Positions 20,696 to 25,728 of a DNA stretch of 25,728 bases are shown here, one piece after another. The DNA is from Lojkania enalia (Eukaryota > Ascomycota > Dothideomycetes > Pleosporales). The translations under genes were made by a program, and so were the position numbers. Where the stretch lies: NCBI GenBank assembly GCA_010094045.1, contig ML986923.1:1-25728 (forward strand), in the 5' to 3' direction. The notes beneath the pieces were generated by a model. It saw nothing but the letters and a program-made list of their open reading frames with translations, had not been told where the DNA came from and did no database searches. Numbering within the stretch: position 1 is the stretch's first letter; the number at the start of each line of letters is the position of its first letter.

Positions 20696-21921
20696 AGGCG
20701 TATAGTTAGAAGTATTAAGTTCTATAACGTTCGGGTCCTTCTAGTAAGTAGTATAATACTTTAGTTATTTGCGGTAGTTGCTAGATAGATAATATAGGTT
20801 AGTATTATACAGGAAAATTAGGTTAGTATAGTTGTTTAGAGTACTAGGTATTATAATACTAATTATAGTATAGTAGAGTTTATTAGAAAAAGAACGTTAG
20901 AGATATATAATTTGTCTAGTCTTATTTAGTTTAGTATCTGCAATTAGGCGTTAGAATTTAGTAAAGTAAGTAGAGAACCTGCTTTAGCCTTATTTTAAAG
21001 TCTCTAGCTTACTCTATATTATAGTCTCCTTATTCCGGTTACTATAAGTAGATTCTAAAAAGGCGACTAAGCTGTCTATAAAGTTAATACCCTTATCTAT
21101 TAATAGGTTAACTAATATTACTAGGTCTTATTCTAGGTAGAAATAGGTATATAAAAGGCGGGTATATTCGGTTAGATATTAGTTAGTATTTCCTTCTAGT
21201 TTATAGCGGAGCTTTCTAATAAAGTGTAAAAGCTCTAAGCATTTACTAGAAAATATTAGAGGGTTAAGTAAGCGGTTAGAACGGAAATATAGGTTATATA
21301 TAGTCTTAGGCGGATTAGAGGTTAATATAAGTATCTATTTAGAAGCTAGGGTTATAGGTTAAGTTAGGCTAAAAGTAGGTAATAGTTCTATTACTGTTAA
21401 TATACTAGTAGCTAGTAGAGAGGTAGCTGTTTAGTAGCTACTAAATTCTCTTTATATCGCTTTAAGGTCTAACTTATAGTAGTTCTCCTAGGTTACTAAA
21501 GCCTCTACTAGTATCTTATTCTTCTACTATAAAGAGTCTAGTTTACTCTAGATCTCTTTAAGTATATTAATAAGCACGTTCTCGTTTATAGTATATAATA
21601 GTAGATAATATAATATAATATTACGGACGTTTATATATAGTTAGTTAATCGTACTTTAGGTAGTTAACTCTATTACTATATACTATATATAAATATTAAA
21701 ACGTTGTATAAAGAATAGAGATATCTATATTATATAGGTTTTTATAGAAGCTAGGTCTATACTAATATATGAGCTAGCTAGGTTAGTAAAACCTTCTTCT
21801 ATCATAGTTATAATAAGTTAGTTATATTCCAGCTAGTAGCTAATAGCTATTACTAGCAGCTGGTTCGGGTATTATAATAAGAGTAGTATAGGTGTAGAGG
21901 TATCGCGGTATTACTATAACA
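20696..21921 (-). mobile_element. Ty3/gypsy element A2, 5' part (gag and 5' LTR)
   Basis: This is the continuation of A2 beyond element B, co-linear with A1 at 8801-10027. The minus strand carries the same Gag protein with stops at about 20700-21690. It ends in the LTR-like region, which contains the CAGCTG-rich near-palindrome at 21829-21863 and TGTTATAG at the terminus (21914-21921). Beyond 21921 the sequence is another element, which fixes the end of A2. Confidence 0.88.
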
Positions 21922-23130
21922 CCCTACTAGTATTTAGATATAAACAACTTATCTCTATTTAAAATAATATACTTTAGAATTCTATATTCCGCGAATACTA
22001 TATATAATAACTTATATACTAGTTTAAGTACTATTATTATTTTTAATACTAGTCTAAAATATATATACTTTATTAGTTAATCTACTATATTTATAATTGT
22101 ATTATATCTTCTTTCTAATTCTAGTTCTATTAATTCTAGTAATTTAGTTACGAAATTAATTATAATCTATTTTTATAGTCCTTTAAATACTTCTAATAGC
22201 TATAAGAATTTATAAGACTTATATCTTGTAGCCTTATTCTTTCCGCATTTTAAATACTTATAGAGTACGTCTTATACTTCTCTTCTTATATTAGTAAGGG
22301 TAAAACTCTTCCTTAGCCTTTACTCTATTTCTACTACTCTTAGATATCTCTATTCTAGCGATTTATATAATTCTTTTATTATCTACTAATATATATATAG
22401 GTATATATATAGTTGTTTCTAAGTTGTATTTTTAATTGCTTTTACTTCTTTACTACTTATTAGATATTACTCTACTATCTATATATCTCTTAACTTTTAC
22501 TACTAAGTTTACTCTAGCGTAGTTAATTTTATAACTTAGGCAACTTATAGGTAGTTATATATAAAAGATCTATCCGATTTCTATTTTAGAATTATATCTC
22601 TTTTATATTTTTTCTTAGTTATATAGTTAGCTCTATAACTTAGTATATCTATAACTATATTTTCTAACCCTTTCTAGTATATTATCTTAAAGTTGTAGTC
22701 TACTAGTTATTCTACCTATTATATTTATCTTTCTATAAGGTTTTTATAATCTATTTAGACTTTAAACGGGTATTTAGTCTCTACTAAATATATTTACTAC
22801 TCTCTTAATATTTTAACTATTACTAATAGTTTTTTATCGTATATATTGTAGTTAAGTTCTTCCGGTTTTATTTTTCTTGAAAAGTAGACTTATAGCCTCT
22901 ACTTTCTATCTTTATCTTATTAACTTAAATAAGCGCCTATTACTTTATCTAAAGTATTAGTTTCTACTCGGAATTACTTCTCTAAATCTAGTATCCTTAG
23001 TATTAATACTAAGATAAAATAGGCTTTTAGTTCTTCGAAGGCTTTTTACTATACTTCTTACTACTTAAACTCTTTTTCTTTCTTAGTAATCTCTATTAAG
23101 GGTGCTACTACTCTAGAGTACTATTACGGC
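21922..23130 (-). mobile_element. Ty3/gypsy element C1 fragment: RT end, RNase H and integrase N-terminal half
   Basis: On the minus strand from 23130 it reads YSRVVAPLIEITKKEKEFK, then the RNase H blocks VETNTLDKVIGAYLS, YFSRKIKPEELNYNIYDKKL and YPFKV.IDYKNL (about 22745-23020). The integrase follows, with VDRLTKYIYF-type sequence near 22060-22090 and RDKLFISKY at the very end (21930-21955). It breaks off there exactly at the A2 LTR terminus, so A2 probably inserted into it. It has many stops and several apparent frame shifts. It is a different family from A and B, close to the chromovirus group by its RNase H and integrase wording. Confidence 0.88.
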
Positions 23131-23639
23131 CTCTAATTAGCTAGGTGCAGGATAGGGTAATAACTAAAAACGATTACATACTATAGATGGTATTATTTTT
23201 ATAGGCTTATAATAGAAGTGTATAAGTAGAGTATATAAAGGATATTTAAGTTAACTATAAAGAGTTATAAAGGTTAGAGTTGTAAGGTCGTTAAATATAA
23301 TTTAGTTCCCCTACTATTCTTCTTACTTAGTTATTTAGTTATCTAAGCGACTGAGCGTACTTAGTTACTTAGTTAATTAAACTGCTAAGCGCGTTATATA
23401 TCTTATATTAGCCTTACTCTTCTAGCTATATAGAGTTCTAAATCTTAATTAGGTCTAGTATAAAGATTTCTACAGGGACATCTATAATACTACCTTCCTT
23501 CTTTAAATTCTCGGCTTAAGAGTTTTCCCGTTCTAAACTAGTATATAGTAGGGTTAGTACGCTATTTTCGCTAAGACTATATATATTTCTAATATCTCCT
23601 TTTCGTTGCTTAACTCTAGGTAAATACTATTATACCGAT
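23131..23639. other. Spacer with no recognisable gene; short TTAGTTA-type repeats
   Basis: Neither strand gives a readable domain. A cluster of short repeats built on acttagtta, interspersed with ctaagcg/ctgagcg, occupies about 23321-23392. A TATAAAGG-like element occurs near 23236-23243 on the plus strand, upstream of the cysteine/coiled-coil relic, but no start site can be supported. Confidence 0.5.
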
Positions 23640-24115
23640 TATATAGACCGTTTAGGCGAGACTATTATACCTTATTCTTAGTATTCCTGTAAGGGGTTAA
23701 CTTATAAAGTAGATAAGAAGGAGATACCTAAAAAGTTATATTGTTCGGAATACCTTTATACTAGTATATACTCGTTATACGACGCGGATTATAATACTTA
23801 GATTACTTATATATTATATTCTTATACTGCTAGTTTGTCCCTAATTCTTTCTAGTAGTAAAGCGGGATACTGAAGTTGTGAAACTAGAGAAGGAGATTCG
23901 TTTAGCCTAGAAACAGTTAGAACAACTTTTTAATAAGGTAGTAGCAGCTTATATAAAGATTTAGCGTCTTTATAAAATTTATAAATAAGTAAAGTATAGG
24001 TAGGTAGAAGGTTATAAATATATATAGGAGCAGCTTAAAGAAGAGAAAGAAGCGGATCGCGAGGCAGGTCTCCTTTCTAAAGTAGAGTCGCCTCCTGTAA
24101 TACAACTAATATTAT
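23640..24115 (+). pseudogene. Decayed plus-strand gene: cysteine cluster followed by coiled coil, family unnamed
   Basis: From about 23638 the frame reads YIDRLGETIIPYS, then a cluster YSCKGLTYKVDKKEI...LYCSEYLYTSIYSLYDADYNT (about 23680-23800). Two Cys survive, and several Tyr stand where one transition would give Cys, in a C-x2-C-like spacing. A frame change near 23870 leads into a charged helical stretch. This reads KLEKEIRLA, then QLEQL, then KVVAAYIKI, GYKYIQEQLKEEKEADREAGLLSKVESPP (23881-24100). I recall similar cysteine-cluster plus coiled-coil proteins in many repeat-rich ascomycete genomes, but cannot give a name or function. It lies between two minus-strand gypsy fragments. The stop-free minus-strand frame at 23917-24105 is its antisense shadow. 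Confidence 0.55.
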
Positions 24116-24885
24116 TTAATCCTACTATTCTATTTCTAAGTTTTCTTTATAAATTTAGGTTTTATAATATACCTACAATACTGTAGGGCTGAAGTTTTCT
24201 TCTAGTTCCTAGGTATTACTCTATAGGTTCCTATATTTATCCGTTTCTAACTATTTAATTAGATAGTATTATTTGCTATTCTATATCCTATATCTTATTA
24301 CCTTCTTAACTTCCTATTCCTAATTTTCTCTGTATACGTTTATATTATATACTACTAGTTTAGCGTCCTAGGGTGCCTTTTCTATAAGTGCGATATAAAA
24401 GGTTAGGTAGATTTTTATAGTTGTAGATAATTTAAGTCGATAGTTTATAGATAATATTTATTCTTTAATCTTATATAGTCCGATTTTAATATAGTCTAGT
24501 TTACTACTTAGTTATTTACTTCGGATATTTTATCGTAGCAGCTAAACTTTTTCTCCCTTTTTAAAGTAAGGTAGTTGTTTATATTTCTTATTATAGTATT
24601 TCTTTATAGTATATTATAGGAACTAGAGGTCTTTCTTTAGTAAGTCTTATATTTGTTAAATAATCTCGACTTATTCCTATACCTGTAGTACCTATAATAC
24701 TACTTTAATTAGAGTATTATAGGTTTTTAGTTTATATCTATAGTTTACTATAAATAGTAATACTCTAGTTATACTGTATATAGTACTATTATACGCGAGT
24801 TGTACTATTAGTAGTAGTATTACCCAATTATTTTATTAGTAGTTAAGGTAGTATTATAGGTATTACTCTTATAACGGCGTAGGTA
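24116..24885 (-). mobile_element. Chromovirus fragment D: integrase C-terminal half with chromodomain
   Basis: The minus strand reads from 24885: NYQQNNWVILLLIVQLAYNS-type integrase (about 24780-24850), then KKYYNKKYKQLPYFKKGEKV (about 24555-24610) and SKLDYIKIGLYKIKE (about 24460-24505), the GPY/F region. A chromodomain follows (about 24190-24330): EVKKVIRYRI, YYLIK.LETDKYRNL, and ENFSPT. Stops replace Gln/Trp as elsewhere. It is truncated at 24885. It lies upstream of C1 in transcription order although it encodes a later part of pol, so the two are separate fragments or an out-of-order remnant. Confidence 0.85.
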
Positions 24886-25083
24886 AGATAATGGGTCCGA
24901 ATACGGCACGAATCCACTTAGAGGCATATGGGAGTGCGTGGGGGTTCAGGGACCTAGGAATTCTATTAACACCTATAGGCCTTATACGAAAGGATATAGA
25001 AGAACTACTAAGCTACTTATAAGGGAGTATACAACTATATACGGAAGGGAAAAGGGGCAGAGCTGGGGGTAGAATAAGATAAG

Positions 25084-25122
25084 CGAAAAGCTTTAGGATA
25101 AGGTTACATATAAAGCTTTTCG
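25084..25122. repeat. Perfect 12-bp inverted repeat with 15-nt loop
   Basis: The arms are cgaaaagcttta (25084-25095) and taaagcttttcg (25111-25122). They could form a stable hairpin or mark an element end. No T-run or coding context supports a terminator function. Confidence 0.75.
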
Positions 25123-25176
25123 TAGAATAATTCCTTCGTATTATTATACTACCCCCCTCCTTATAGGCTAATAGTC

Positions 25177-25232
25177 CCTATCTATACTAGTTCGGGAGAG
25201 AACCGGAGCTATTATAGATAGGTTCTAGTATA
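25177..25232. repeat. Nested inverted repeats
   Basis: The arms cctatctata (25177-25186) and tatagatagg (25213-25222) are perfect complements. A second pair, tatactag (25183-25190) and ctagtata (25225-25232), overlaps them. The intervening stretch, ttcgggagagaaccgg, also contains a gttc/gaac pair. This suggests a foldback structure, such as a MITE-like or LTR hairpin. Confidence 0.65.
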
Positions 25233-25728
25233 AAGAAATTTCTTTAAGATGTTTATTAGTAAGGGCTAATACGCGCGGTTACCTATAGAGATACGTTTAT
25301 ATATTAACGTGATGTTAAGTAAGGTTTTTACGGTAAGTATAATTAACCTATATATTAGCTAGTAACTACTATTATAACGGTTTATTAATATTGCAATTTC
25401 GTCGCGTATAGCAACGAGTATTTACCAGCCTTAGTATATCGCTAGGTTGCTGTCAACTAAGCTTCCTTAACTAAATAACAACTTCTACTCTATACGTATT
25501 ATTATACGTCCCTAGAACTATTAATTATTAAAGTATTACTAACGCCTCTTAGAAAAAATTAATTAATATACTACTCCGCCTACCTTCTAGAGCCTCTTTA
25601 GAGGCCTTTCAGGTTATCTACCTTTAGGCTATATATATACTCGCCCGCAGGCGGCGTATAATATTTATCTTTTAGTTTCTAAGATTAAAAAAATACGAGT
25701 ATTATACTTTATAAAATAAAAAGTATAA

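Larger units (their letters stand above)
24886..25728. other. Non-coding terminal stretch with hairpins and a RIP-light patch; no gene seen
   Basis: No retrotransposon domain or open frame is readable on either strand. The stretch includes a patch with normal CpA/TpG content (about 24888-24956), perfect inverted repeats at 25084-25095/25111-25122 and 25177-25186/25213-25222, and a short palindrome at 25592-25605. It may be LTR or DNA-transposon non-coding sequence, but no partner copy is present to test this. Confidence 0.5.

Noticed and set aside
23917..24105. 62-codon open frame on the minus strand
   Set aside because: It is the antisense shadow of the plus-strand coiled-coil relic; its Phe/Leu/Ile-rich 'membrane' character is the complement of Lys/Glu codons.
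24899..24916. gaatacggcacgaat resembles a cDNA-library adapter (vector contamination)
   Set aside because: It differs from the usual adapter at more than one position and is embedded in genomic-looking sequence on both sides.
25592..25605. gcctct-tt-agaggc palindrome as a transcription terminator
   Set aside because: There is no coding region or T-run next to it, and fungal nuclear genes do not use this type of terminator.

Overview
The window looks like heterochromatic, repeat-only DNA from a filamentous ascomycete (Pezizomycotina). Almost every stretch of more than a few hundred bases reads as a retrotransposon reading frame broken by many TAG/TAA stops. Those stops stand where CAG, CAA or TGG codons belong. 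The DNA is very rich in TpA and poor in CpA/TpG. LTR pairs and element copies differ by C/T and G/A transitions. This is the pattern left by repeat-induced point mutation (RIP), a fungal defence against duplicated DNA. I found no intact gene, tRNA, rRNA or CRISPR array. The species cannot be named from this sequence.

Layout. Bases 1-1916 are the integrase, RNase H and RT-core part of a minus-strand Ty3/gypsy element, here called A1. Bases 1917-7310 are a complete 5.39-kb Ty1/copia element on the minus strand. It has 173-bp LTRs and a 5-bp target duplication (gttct) and is inserted in the A1 reverse transcriptase. A1 resumes at 7316 and runs through protease and gag to its 5' LTR, ending near 10027. 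Bases 10028-13636 belong to a second copy of the same family, A2, beginning in its integrase, where A1 appears to have landed. At 13637 a third element, B, starts (plus strand, gypsy, 202-bp LTRs, divergent chromodomain). Its sequence is cut by a 10-N assembly gap at 14045-14054. After the gap the preceding 1,540 bases are repeated almost exactly, so the real B copy is 15187-20690, bounded by the 5-bp duplication cctac. A2 resumes at 20691 and ends with its 5' LTR at about 21921.

Bases 21922-23130 are part of another minus-strand gypsy element, C1 (RT end, RNase H, integrase), which A2 interrupts. Next come a poorly readable 0.5 kb, a decayed plus-strand gene with a cysteine cluster and coiled coil (about 23640-24115), and a minus-strand chromovirus 3' end with chromodomain, D (24116-24885). 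The last 0.84 kb holds hairpins and a small patch that escaped RIP, but no recognisable gene.

Relative history, inferred from which element interrupts which: C1 is oldest, then A2, then A1 and B inside A2, then copia inside A1. The genes do not cooperate in a host pathway; each is part of a dead copy-and-paste element. I do not see a new biological system. The most useful observations are the nesting order with its target duplications, the likely false duplication at the gap, an in-frame 24-bp minisatellite in the copia element, and the cysteine/coiled-coil relic.
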